Source of the DNA: a virus
DNA: 58,087 nt
Reading direction: 5' to 3' (one strand)
Virus record (IMG/VR): IMGVR_UViG_3300008629_000005
Span: 1-58,087 of that record
Under the pieces are notes generated by a model. That model searched no databases. It saw nothing but the letters and a program-made list of their open reading frames with translations, and was not told the DNA's origin. The translations under genes were made by a program, and so were the position numbers. Shown piece after piece: positions 33,990 to 40,829 of the stretch. The number at the start of each line of letters is the position of its first letter. The first letter of the stretch is position 1.

Positions 33990-34277
33990 ATGACTGGAAT
34001 TAACTACAAATACAATGAGAAGGAACTATTAAGTGAATTCATGAAGTATGTAGATAAGACCTATGAACAACACTATTCCAAGGATAAGTTTCAGGCAACT
34101 GAATTTATCATGGACGGTGGACATGGAGAGGGATTCTGTATCGGAAATATCTTAAAGTATGCACAACGCTACGGTAAGAAAGACGGATACAATCGTGCAG
34201 ACTTATTAAAAGTCATACATTATGGGTTCCTTGCTTTATATAATCACGACACGCATATAAAGGAGGCTAACAAGTGA
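33990..34277 (+). CDS. DUF3310-like (SaV) protein
   Basis: 95 residues. HYSKDKFQATEFI, FCIGNILKYAQRYGKKDG and DLLKVIHYGFLAL follow the pattern of the small DUF3310 proteins of phages, often placed with nucleotide metabolism or replication genes. I chose the ATG at 33990, which sits at the predicted transcription start; the in-frame ATG at 33981 overlaps the -10 box and could be used only on read-through RNA. Overlaps the clamp gene by one base (TGATG). Confidence 0.7.
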   Translation: MTGINYKYNEKELLSEFMKYVDKTYEQHYSKDKFQATEFIMDGGHGEGFCIGNILKYAQRYGKKDGYNRADLLKVIHYGFLALYNHDTHIKEANK

Positions 34278-34942
34278 TGAAAATTAGTAATGACACGAGG
34301 AATGTCTTAAAAAATTTCTCAACTATTAATTCGGGTATCCGAGTTAAGACTGGAAATAAATTAGAAACTATTTCCAATATGAAAAACATTCTTGCAGTGG
34401 CAACGGTAGATGAATCGTTCCCTCAAGATTTTAGTATATATAACTTGCCTGAATTTTTGGGTGCAACATCTTTGTTGTCTGACCCCGAGTTTACATTTGG
34501 AGACGCAAGTTTGACTGTTGCAGATGACGATTCAAGTCTTGCATATTTCTATGCAAGCGAAGGTATGGTCACCGCACCTGATAAAATGATAACAATGCCT
34601 GAAGCAGAAATCACTCTTGATATTAGTTCTACTCTTCTTTCTGAATTACAGAAAGCTGGAAGTGTTCTTGGAGTGAATGATTTAGTTTTATCCAGTGACG
34701 GAACCACTATCAAGTTAGAAGTAACTGATAAGAAGAATACGACTTCAAATACATTCTCAAGAATTGTAGGTGAAGGTAATGGTTCTACATATACAATGAA
34801 TTTTAAAATGGAAAATCTTAAAGTTCTAGACGGAAACTATACAGTTTCAGTTTCTTCTAAAGGAATATCTCATTTTAACAATACAGATATCGATTTAGAG
34901 TATTTTATTGCGTTGGAGCCTGACTCAAATTACAATGCTTGA
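34277..34942 (+). CDS. gp45: Sliding clamp gp45
   Basis: 221 residues (T4: 228). The N-terminus MKISNDTRNVLKNFSTINSGI is almost the T4 start pattern and the remainder alternates strands like the two-domain clamp monomer. Trimeric processivity factor for gp43 and, in T4, activator of late transcription through gp55. AGGAGG ten bases upstream; an in-frame GTG at 34274 is an alternative start. Followed by a structured 120-nt gap before gp44. Confidence 0.93.
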   Translation: MKISNDTRNVLKNFSTINSGIRVKTGNKLETISNMKNILAVATVDESFPQDFSIYNLPEFLGATSLLSDPEFTFGDASLTVADDDSSLAYFYASEGMVTAPDKMITMPEAEITLDISSTLLSELQKAGSVLGVNDLVLSSDGTTIKLEVTDKKNTTSNTFSRIVGEGNGSTYTMNFKMENLKVLDGNYTVSVSSKGISHFNNTDIDLEYFIALEPDSNYNA

Positions 34943-35062
34943 CCTATATATTAGTGTTAATATTGTGCCAGTCTCTGCAATATTTTCGGGAGTAATCCAA
35001 TCTCATCAATCTTCAAGGGTGGATTGCACTGTAGACTCGGCGGGGAATCTACAACCTTAATT
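34943..35062 (+). promoter_or_regulatory. Structured leader between gp45 and gp44
   Basis: Three consecutive perfect inverted repeats: AATATTG/CAATATT (34959-34984), AATCCA/TGGATT (34994-35025), TGTAGA/TCTACA (35030-35053). No promoter hexamers or ORF. G-richer than the surroundings (CGGCGGGGA in the last loop). Candidate cis-regulatory RNA for clamp-loader expression; I cannot assign it to a known riboswitch class. Confidence 0.45.
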
Positions 35063-36004
35063 ATGAAAGAAGAATATTTATTCGTTGAAAAGTATAGACC
35101 TCAAACTATTGAGGACACGATACTACCAGTTCACCTAAAATCCACATTCCAAGAGTTTGTAAAACAAGGGGAAGTCCCTAACTTGATGTTGTGTGGGTCT
35201 GCTGGTGTAGGTAAAACAACGGTCGCTAAGGCACTCTGTAACGAGCTAGGGGCCGACTTTATCGTAATCAATGGTAGTGACGAGGGGAGACTCATAGATA
35301 CCCTTAGAACGAAGATAAAGAACTTTGCATCGACAGTTTCATTGTCAGATGCACCAAAGGTGGTTATACTGGACGAGGCCGATTACATATCTGCAGATTC
35401 AGTTCAACCAGCACTTAGAAATTTTATAGAAGAGTTTTCTTCTAACTGTAGATTCATTTTTACTTGTAATTATAAGAATAGGATTATTCCACCATTACAT
35501 TCTAGAACTACAGTCATAGATTTTACCATGACACCTGATGAGAAACAAAGACTTGCGTCAGTGTTTCTTGCAAGACTTATGGAGATATGCACAACCGAAG
35601 GAATTACATATGACCAAAAAGTTCTAGTTGAACTGGTTATTAAATTCTTTCCTGATTATAGAAGGTGTATAAACGAAGTCCAAAGATATGGTGTAAGTGG
35701 TGTAATCGATAGTGGGCTTCTCACCACTTTAAACGAAGAGAAGTTAACACCATTAATCGATATGATTAAAGAAAAGAATTGGACTGGTATGAGGAAATGG
35801 GTTGGTAAGAATTCCGATAACGACTTTAATACTTTGTATCGAAAGTTATTTAACGCACTTGAGTTGAGATTAGAACCGACTTCTGTTCCAGCTGCTGTCT
35901 TGTTCATTGCTGACTATCAATACAAATCAGCATTTGCAATGGATAGTGAAATCAATTTCGTTGCATGTTTAACAGAAATTATGAGCGAGTGTAAATTTAA
36001 ATGA
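35063..36004 (+). CDS. gp44: Clamp loader large subunit gp44
   Basis: 313 residues (T4: 319) from the ATG at 35063, which gives the conserved start MKEEYLFVEKYRPQTIEDT. AAA+ motifs: Walker A GSAGVGKTT near residue 46, Walker B VVILDEADYIS near 101, SRC-like HSRTTV with Arg finger near 151. With gp62 loads the gp45 clamp. An upstream in-frame start at 35024 is rejected because it enters the structured leader. Four-base overlap with the next gene. Confidence 0.95.
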   Translation: MKEEYLFVEKYRPQTIEDTILPVHLKSTFQEFVKQGEVPNLMLCGSAGVGKTTVAKALCNELGADFIVINGSDEGRLIDTLRTKIKNFASTVSLSDAPKVVILDEADYISADSVQPALRNFIEEFSSNCRFIFTCNYKNRIIPPLHSRTTVIDFTMTPDEKQRLASVFLARLMEICTTEGITYDQKVLVELVIKFFPDYRRCINEVQRYGVSGVIDSGLLTTLNEEKLTPLIDMIKEKNWTGMRKWVGKNSDNDFNTLYRKLFNALELRLEPTSVPAAVLFIADYQYKSAFAMDSEINFVACLTEIMSECKFK

Positions 36005-36222
36005 ATAAATTTTTAATGGGATTACTATTTTGTGGTCTAAGTGGTTGTCAAAGTTATGGCAATTATAATGCAGTGAATGATAGATATTATAGGCACCCCG
36101 ATAGGTTCTCATGTCCCGTTGGTTATTTTGCTTTTTGTGAAGGAAGACAAAGGTCAACTATGACTTGTGTATGCTTAGAATGGAGAGAACAAAGAAGTAT
36201 ACTGGAGCAGTTAGCCAGATGA
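36001..36222 (+). CDS. Small predicted lipoprotein
   Basis: 73 residues. Signal peptide with lipobox LSGC (Cys16), then a Tyr-rich segment and four further Cys (SCPVGYFAFC, TCVC), which could form two disulfides in the periplasm. Inserted between clamp-loader subunits, an odd position for an envelope protein. Could be a superinfection-exclusion or lysis factor; no homologue is recognised. Overlaps gp44 by four bases. Confidence 0.65.
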   Translation: MNKFLMGLLFCGLSGCQSYGNYNAVNDRYYRHPDRFSCPVGYFAFCEGRQRSTMTCVCLEWREQRSILEQLAR

Positions 36223-36392
36223 ACGATTCAATAGGGTGGAATTTTATTTACCGATTGAGGTATGCAGATATGATACAAGAAGAGAGACAACGAGAAGCTC
36301 TAGTTAATTTAACTCAAGGACAAGAGGAAGAAGATAAGAAAAAACATAATGCAATTTTGAAAGCATTATATAAACCAGTGGAGAAAAAATGA
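36219..36392 (+). CDS. Small charged helical protein
   Basis: 57 residues from the ATG that overlaps the previous stop (ATGA); longer upstream starts lie within the lipoprotein gene. Highly charged, helical C-terminal half (EEERQ and EEEDKKKHN-type runs). No family recognised. Four-base overlap with the next ORF. Confidence 0.6.
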   Translation: MNDSIGWNFIYRLRYADMIQEERQREALVNLTQGQEEEDKKKHNAILKALYKPVEKK

Positions 36393-36676
36393 CACAATAT
36401 GAAGACCGAGTGGAGAAACAAAGAAGTATGTTAGTTGCCGAGAAATGGGCTAAAGGTATTAAAGCATATCATGCACATTCATTAGATTCATGTTGGTATG
36501 ACCAAAGACCCGAAGACACTGCTAACGGCACGAGAAGAGTCGTAGATACCCAATATAACAATGGTGTAATCCGTAGAGAATTAGATACTGGAGAGATTGT
36601 TGTTATGGGTGACCAACTCAAAGGTGACGAACTCTTAAGCGAGTGGATTCGCCATGGTTCACCCAATACCCAGTAA
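36389..36676 (+). CDS. Unknown protein, 95 aa
   Basis: Soluble, with N-terminal helix (residues 1-30) and a beta-rich C-terminus (TRRVVDTQYNNGVIRRELDTG, then EIVVMGDQL). Overlaps neighbours by four and one bases (ATGA and TAATG), so it is part of the gp44-gp62-regA translation chain. No known domain. Confidence 0.65.
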   Translation: MTQYEDRVEKQRSMLVAEKWAKGIKAYHAHSLDSCWYDQRPEDTANGTRRVVDTQYNNGVIRRELDTGEIVVMGDQLKGDELLSEWIRHGSPNTQ

Positions 36677-37068
36677 TGACCAAACGAAATCCATTTGACT
36701 TTGTTAAGTCAGTTTCGTATACAAAAAAAGACCTCATGGTTGATGAGGTCGAAGAAAAAGCATATCAACCATTTTTAATCAACAAAGCATTATCTTATCA
36801 CCAAGATTCTGTTTTCCTTACTAACGAAATGAATGTGAGACACGGAGTCGATACCCGCCTCCAATATGTCTTTTTCCTAAATACTCTTAGGAAAAGACAA
36901 AGATTTTCACAGTGGTCTAAACCATATATTAGTAAGAAAATCGATACTGTAAAACAATATTATCAGATATCAACAAAAGAGGCTAAAGAGTATGTTAATC
37001 TATTGTCTGATAAACAGATTCGAGAATTGAAAAACAGAATGAATATTGGTGGTAAGGATAATGGATAG
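36676..37068 (+). CDS. gp62: Clamp loader small subunit gp62
   Basis: 130 residues from the ATG overlapping the previous stop. NPFDFVKSVSYTKKDLM followed by EEKAYQPFLINKALSYHQDS and FFLNTLRKRQRFSQW is the conserved pattern of short marine-phage gp62 (T4: 187 aa). It anchors the gp44 tetramer in the clamp loader. RegA starts 8 bp before its end, as in T4 where regA follows gp62. Confidence 0.9.
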   Translation: MTKRNPFDFVKSVSYTKKDLMVDEVEEKAYQPFLINKALSYHQDSVFLTNEMNVRHGVDTRLQYVFFLNTLRKRQRFSQWSKPYISKKIDTVKQYYQISTKEAKEYVNLLSDKQIRELKNRMNIGGKDNG

Positions 37069-37471
37069 CCAAGAAGCTATAGTCAAAGACCTAGTCGAGG
37101 TCACATTCCCTGAAAAAGACGACTTTCTCAAGATAAGAGAGACTCTCTCACGCATAGGTGTTGCCTCTAGAAGAGAGCAAGAACTTTTCCAGTCGTGTCA
37201 TATATTACACAAACGCGGTAAGTATTACATTACCCATTTCAAAGAACTATTCAAATTAGATGGTAAACCTACCAACATTGATGAGTCCGATATAGGACGA
37301 AGGAACACTATTGTTTCTTTATTAGAACAATGGAAGTTAGTTTCTGTCGTGAATACACAACAAATAGCAGAACCAAGAGCTCCACTTTCACAGATAAAAA
37401 TCATTCCGTTCAAGGAAAAATCTAATTGGAAGTTAACTACTAAATACTCAATAGGTAGTAATAACTCCTAA
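37061..37471 (+). CDS. regA: Translational repressor RegA
   Basis: 136 residues (T4: 122). DDFLKIRETLSRIGVASRRE, FQSCHILHKRGKYYITHFKE and a final IIPFKEKSNWKL-TKYSIG match T4 RegA along its length. RegA binds start regions of many early phage mRNAs, including gp44 and gp45 in T4, and represses them. The ATG at 37061 gives the conserved start and overlaps gp62 by 8 bp. Confidence 0.93.
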   Translation: MDSQEAIVKDLVEVTFPEKDDFLKIRETLSRIGVASRREQELFQSCHILHKRGKYYITHFKELFKLDGKPTNIDESDIGRRNTIVSLLEQWKLVSVVNTQQIAEPRAPLSQIKIIPFKEKSNWKLTTKYSIGSNNS

Positions 37472-37474
37472 ATA
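37467..37474 (+). promoter_or_regulatory. Late-type box CCTAAATA
   Basis: Lies over the regA stop. Predicted +1 is 37480, one base before the hairpin 37481-37502, which ends at the AAGGAG of the next gene. Confidence 0.5.
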
Positions 37475-37480
37475 TACCTA

Positions 37481-37502
37481 CGAAAGACTTTTATTTCTTT
37501 CG
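37481..37502 (+). repeat. 5'-terminal leader hairpin
   Basis: CGAAAGA and TCTTTCG (7 bp) with an 8-nt loop, abutting the GAAGGAG ribosome-binding site of the gene at 37514. Confidence 0.6.
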
Positions 37503-37513
37503 AAGGAGAAAAT

Positions 37514-37687
37514 ATGTTAGAATTCCTACAATGGATTATAGCATGGATTCAAGTGATACCTTGGTTAGTTATGGGTGCTTCATTAGTTGCAGCTTTAACT
37601 CCAACACCAGTAGATGACGGCATCGTTAAAAAGTGCTATAAAGTAATAGACTGGGTAGCAATAAATGTTGGTAAAGCTAAGGACTAA
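37514..37687 (+). CDS. Small holin-like membrane protein
   Basis: 57 residues. One strongly hydrophobic stretch (WIIAWIQVIPWLVMGASLVAAL in two halves, residues about 7-29), then TPTPVDDGIVKKCYKVID and a second weakly hydrophobic WVAINVG before a basic end. AAGGAG seven bases before the ATG and late control fit. Similar small proteins with TPTP-DD---K-YK-ID-A-N-GKAK endings occur in phages near lysis genes, so a holin-like role is proposed but unproven. Confidence 0.65.
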   Translation: MLEFLQWIIAWIQVIPWLVMGASLVAALTPTPVDDGIVKKCYKVIDWVAINVGKAKD

Positions 37688-37690
37688 ATA
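37683..37690 (+). promoter_or_regulatory. Late-type box ACTAAATA
   Basis: Overlaps the stop of the previous gene. Predicted +1 about 37696, leader of about 30 nt with GAGGAAA before ATG 37726. Confidence 0.45.
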
Positions 37691-37725
37691 AGAGTATTAA
37701 TTAATTAATTATGAGGAAATAGATT

Positions 37726-37989
37726 ATGGAAACTTCAAGTATCGTAGTTTTAATTATCGTAGCCGTAGTTGCTTTTCTAGTATGGAAGGAACAGGGTTCT
37801 AAGAAGACCCAAACTTCCAAACCAGTAGTGACTGCTGACAGGAACAACAATGGTGTTGTCTCTAAAGCAGAACTTGGAAAACTAACTAAGGGTCAACTTT
37901 TTGATTTCGCAGAGAAACGCTCTCTAAAGGTTAAAAAGTCAGGTAATAAAGCTGCTGTCATTAGTGAAATACATTCACAACTGAAATAA
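37726..37989 (+). CDS. Membrane-anchored mini protein with EF-hand-like loop and SAP-like helix pair
   Basis: 87 residues. N-terminal membrane segment (residues 5-20), Lys/Thr linker, then DRNNNGVVSKAE at 38-49 with acidic/Asn/Ser residues at EF-hand positions 1, 3, 5, 9 and 12, as in single calcium-binding dockerin-type loops. The last 35 residues (LTKGQLFDFAEKRSLKVKKS region) resemble a SAP/Rho-N-like helix-extended-helix. Its combination is unusual. A strong terminator follows. Confidence 0.65.
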   Translation: METSSIVVLIIVAVVAFLVWKEQGSKKTQTSKPVVTADRNNNGVVSKAELGKLTKGQLFDFAEKRSLKVKKSGNKAAVISEIHSQLK

Positions 37990-38010
37990 ATCTTATTTAC
38001 AAGAACTAAA

Positions 38011-38036
38011 AAGGAGGCTTCGGTCTCCTTTTTTTT
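38011..38036 (+). terminator. Rho-independent terminator before the curli-like operon
   Basis: Eight-base-pair stem (one G-U) around a TTCG loop, running into eight T. It isolates the small membrane genes from the operon that starts at 38091. Confidence 0.93.
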
Positions 38037-38077
38037 GTTCAATTTTGGAATATTTGTTCCAAAGCAGAGCTCATTTT

Positions 38078-38085
38078 CATAAATA
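38078..38085 (+). promoter_or_regulatory. Late promoter box (CATAAATA) of the curli-cyclase operon, leaderless
   Basis: Box, ATGGT, ATG at 38091. Placed right after a terminator, so it is the likely main promoter of the genes up to 45106. Confidence 0.7.
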
Positions 38086-38090
38086 ATGGT

Positions 38091-38384
38091 ATGGATATAT
38101 TAACATTTTTGAGTGAAGTGGGCATTCCTATAGGAAGTGCAGTGATTATGGCCTTCTTTATATTCCTGACTTTGAAGTATATTTTAGAGTCAGTGGTAGG
38201 ACAAGTAAAAGGATTGGCTGGTATTATGGAATCTTTAGAGAATCGTGTTCGAATGATGAACAATGATATGATTAAGATTGACTTATTGGTTTCTTCGGCT
38301 TTAGATTTAAAGCCAGACATTGATAGAATTGCTCGTGCAGAGAATTTTATAGAAGATGAGAAGATAGATTCTCGTAGGGACTAA
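38091..38384 (+). CDS. Membrane/coiled-coil protein A of the curli-like operon
   Basis: 97 residues. Hydrophobic segment about 12-32 (GSAVIMAFFIFLTLKYIL), then a helical coiled-coil region with RVRMMNNDMIKIDLL near 63. It is paralogous to the next gene: both have TM segment, 25-residue linker, R-RM--ND-I--- core. First gene of the operon with its start at the predicted late +1. The form resembles BhlA/holin-type small proteins; it may aid export or lysis. Stop/start overlap of one base with the next gene. Confidence 0.7.
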   Translation: MDILTFLSEVGIPIGSAVIMAFFIFLTLKYILESVVGQVKGLAGIMESLENRVRMMNNDMIKIDLLVSSALDLKPDIDRIARAENFIEDEKIDSRRD

Positions 38385-38662
38385 TGAATACCATAGCTCA
38401 GATGATTGCAGAATTCGGTTTTCCCGTGGTTCTCGCACTGGGCATGGGGTATTTTATATTTTTTGTGTGGAAATTTGTCACACAAGAACTAAAACCTGCT
38501 CTAGGAAAATCTAATACAATCCTTATAAGACTTCTTGACCAAATTAGAATGTTAGATAACGACTTGATTCGTTTACAGCAGAAGGTTAACACAGTGCTAG
38601 AATATAAGGAACAGCAAGAACAAGAGGAAAAGAATGTCAGTAATAAAAAAAGTCGTAAGTAG
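38384..38662 (+). CDS. Membrane/coiled-coil protein B, paralogue of A
   Basis: 92 residues. Membrane segment about 13-33 (VVLALGMGYFIFFVWKFV) followed by QIRMLDNDLIRLQQKV, closely parallel to the preceding gene, and a Lys/Glu-rich tail. Overlaps the CsgF-like gene by 29 bp. The duplicated pair suggests a heteromeric membrane assembly serving the downstream secretion genes, or a lysis pair; inference only. Confidence 0.7.
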   Translation: MNTIAQMIAEFGFPVVLALGMGYFIFFVWKFVTQELKPALGKSNTILIRLLDQIRMLDNDLIRLQQKVNTVLEYKEQQEQEEKNVSNKKSRK

Positions 38663-39170
38663 CATTATCATTGTAGGGGTTTTATTTCTACATGCAACGA
38701 ATGTTTACGCAGATGAGATTGTTCATAAATTTGGAAATCCATCGTTTAGTAAACAGGGTCAGGGTGCTCATTATTTAACTATCGAGAATCAGGAATTTTC
38801 TCGGAAGAAACAAATCGAAGATGCTTTGGAGTCAGCTAGGAAAGCTGCAGAAAGAGAAGCAGACAATACGGTTCTTGCAAAATTTATTAGAAACTTAGAA
38901 AGCAGAATTTATGCTACACTTGCAAAACAGTTAGTTGAATCTATGTTCTCAAATGATAATTCAAGTTCATTTGGTTCATTTATTCTAGAAGGAAACACTA
39001 TTACTTGGGAAGTATTAACAGATGAAGCAGGGGTTGAGTTCATACGAATGACCATTATAGGTGAAGACGGAACATCAACCATTATTGAAATACCTATAGG
39101 AACTGGTAATTTTGCACAAGACCCTGACGCGATTCCTGTCGATGGCGGGGGTGGCGACGGAGGAACCTAA
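38634..39170 (+). CDS. csgF: CsgF-like curli assembly protein
   Basis: 178 residues with a Sec signal peptide ending at VYA|DE. Mature N-terminus VHKFGNPSFSKQGQGAHYL resembles the CsgF start (F-NPSFGG-----LL), which in E. coli inserts into the CsgG pore; the central helix (AKQLVESMF region) and the beta-rich end (WEVLTDEAGVEFIRMTI, then GTSTIIEIP) correspond to the rest of CsgF. Longer than E. coli CsgF (138 aa), with a charged helical insertion at about 45-85 and a Gly-rich tail. Immediately followed by CsgG, as in curli operons. GAGGAAA precedes the ATG. Confidence 0.8.
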   Translation: MSVIKKVVSSIIIVGVLFLHATNVYADEIVHKFGNPSFSKQGQGAHYLTIENQEFSRKKQIEDALESARKAAEREADNTVLAKFIRNLESRIYATLAKQLVESMFSNDNSSSFGSFILEGNTITWEVLTDEAGVEFIRMTIIGEDGTSTIIEIPIGTGNFAQDPDAIPVDGGGGDGGT

Positions 39171-40099
39171 TGATTAAGGTTCTTTCATTAGCATTACTTT
39201 TAGTATTGAGTAGCTGTGCTTCAATTCCTAAGTGGACAGACGACCCACAAAATTGTGGTCGCTGGGACGAAGGGTTTAAGAAAGATGTATACACTGGGGT
39301 AAAGAAACAGTTTGCACGAAAATATATTTGTGTGGAAGACCCCGAAGTAGTAAGACTACCCTCATTTCTTGAACTATTAAGATTACCACCAGCAGAAGAG
39401 ATGCCAGTAGTTGCAGTTTATCAGTTCTTAGATAAGACTGGACAGAGGAAGTCCGTAGACAACATTGCAAGCTTCTCTACTGCAGTGACCCAAGGTGGAC
39501 AAGAAATGGTCATAGACGCTCTTAAAACGGCTGGAAATGGTACTTGGTTTAGGGTAGTAGAACGAAGTGGTATAGACCACTTAGTTAGAGAAAGGCAGAT
39601 TATTAGGTCTGCAAGAACAGAATTTGCTAAGGCTGAAGGTAAAGACGAAGCCGAAGGAATACAACCACTACTCTTTGCGGGTATGATAATAGAGGGTGGA
39701 GTAATTGGTTATGATACCAATATAAGAACAGGTGGACGAGGCGCACGGACACTAGGTATTGGTTATAGTAAACGATATCGTCAAGATGTCGTGACCATTT
39801 CAATAAGAGCTGTATCAGTTCTTACTGGAGAGGTTTTATTAAATGTCCAAACTCGAAAGACTATATTGAGTTATGGAACGGGAGGCGATGTTTTCCGTTT
39901 CGTAGAACAAGGAACTCAATTAATAGAGATAGAGGATGGCATTGGAAATAATGAGTCAGTGACTTACGCAGTGCGAACAGCTATTGAAGCTGGAGTGCTG
40001 GAATTAGTATACCAAGGACACGAAAGAGGTTTTTGGAACATAACGGGGTATGACGAAAAGTTCCCCGAGGGGTATAACGAAAATGAAGAAACTAATTAG
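39170..40099 (+). CDS. csgG: CsgG-like curli secretion channel lipoprotein
   Basis: 309 residues (E. coli: 277). Lipobox LSSC with Cys16. Matching stretches to CsgG include PVVAVYQFLDKTGQRK near 84, FSTAVTQGGQEMVIDALK, WFRVVERSGIDHLVRERQII, the transmembrane-hairpin regions GVIGYDTNIRTGGRGARTLG and VVTISIRAVSVLTGEVLL, then TRKTILSYGTGGDVFRF and a C-terminal GVLELVYQGHERGFW. It would form the nonameric outer-membrane pore for curlin export. Stop of CsgF-like gene overlaps its start. The N-terminal insertion (about 20-75) is extra. Confidence 0.95.
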   Translation: MIKVLSLALLLVLSSCASIPKWTDDPQNCGRWDEGFKKDVYTGVKKQFARKYICVEDPEVVRLPSFLELLRLPPAEEMPVVAVYQFLDKTGQRKSVDNIASFSTAVTQGGQEMVIDALKTAGNGTWFRVVERSGIDHLVRERQIIRSARTEFAKAEGKDEAEGIQPLLFAGMIIEGGVIGYDTNIRTGGRGARTLGIGYSKRYRQDVVTISIRAVSVLTGEVLLNVQTRKTILSYGTGGDVFRFVEQGTQLIEIEDGIGNNESVTYAVRTAIEAGVLELVYQGHERGFWNITGYDEKFPEGYNENEETN

Positions 40100-40829
40100 T
40101 TTATTAGGAGCAATATTATTATTGGCTTCGCCTATCGTTTTCGGAGCAGCCACTGATGACAATGAAATTAAGATTACCCAAACGGGTGATACATTAAAAA
40201 TATACATTGACCAAATAGGTTTTGGTAATAAGATAGGTGGTAACGATGGTTCCAGCGGAAGCATAACCGCCATGCTTATTACAGGACAAACTTTGGAGTT
40301 CGATTTAGACTTTACTGGTAATCAGAATGTCTTATTCGGGCCCGTTGTTGCAGACAGTTCGAAATATACATTAACCTTCACAGGTGATTCGAACAAGATA
40401 GACTGGAACATTGGTAATGTAGGGTCAGCAGATGCTACTGATTATCTTTTCACTGTTCAAGGAGATTCAAACATCTTTGACATTGACCAAGGATATGGTT
40501 TAGGAGCAGAAAGATTAAATGCAGATTTAGTCTTAGTGGGTTCTTCGAATGTATTTGATTTGGATTTTGAATCCGATGATGTTGTTTGGAACTGGGATAT
40601 AACTGGTGACTCAAATAATGTTAATACATTACAGAAAGATGGTGCAAACGAAATGACGGTTGAATTAACAGGAGATAGTGCAGATGTGGATATCAATCAG
40701 ATATCAGGAACATGTGTAAGTGGAGCTGGAAACAGTTGTGCAACTCCAAATGCTTTAATTACATTAGATATAACAAGTGATAATGCAGTTATTCAAATCA
40801 ATCAGAAAGACGCAGCTAACGATTCTTAA
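40083..40829 (+). CDS. Curlin-like secreted repeat protein 1
   Basis: 248 residues. Signal peptide ending around FGA|AT, then about eight imperfect 22-28 residue repeats built around [TQ]GDSN-[IV]-[IV]-Q, for example ITQTGDTLKIYIDQ, TGDSNKIDW, QGDSNIFDIDQ, TGDSADVDINQ. The Gly/Asn/Gln spacing imitates CsgA/CsgB curlin repeats (Q-G--N-A---Q), but Asp replaces much of the Ser/Ala. One Cys pair near the end. Start at 40083 lies 17 bp within CsgG. Likely substrate of the CsgG-like pore forming an amyloid-type beta solenoid. Confidence 0.75.
   Translation: MKKLISLLGAILLLASPIVFGAATDDNEIKITQTGDTLKIYIDQIGFGNKIGGNDGSSGSITAMLITGQTLEFDLDFTGNQNVLFGPVVADSSKYTLTFTGDSNKIDWNIGNVGSADATDYLFTVQGDSNIFDIDQGYGLGAERLNADLVLVGSSNVFDLDFESDDVVWNWDITGDSNNVNTLQKDGANEMTVELTGDSADVDINQISGTCVSGAGNSCATPNALITLDITSDNAVIQINQKDAANDS

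Noticed and set aside
34943-35062. Glutamine riboswitch, SAM riboswitch or tmRNA
   Set aside because: I looked for their conserved cores and found none; the region is reported only as structured.
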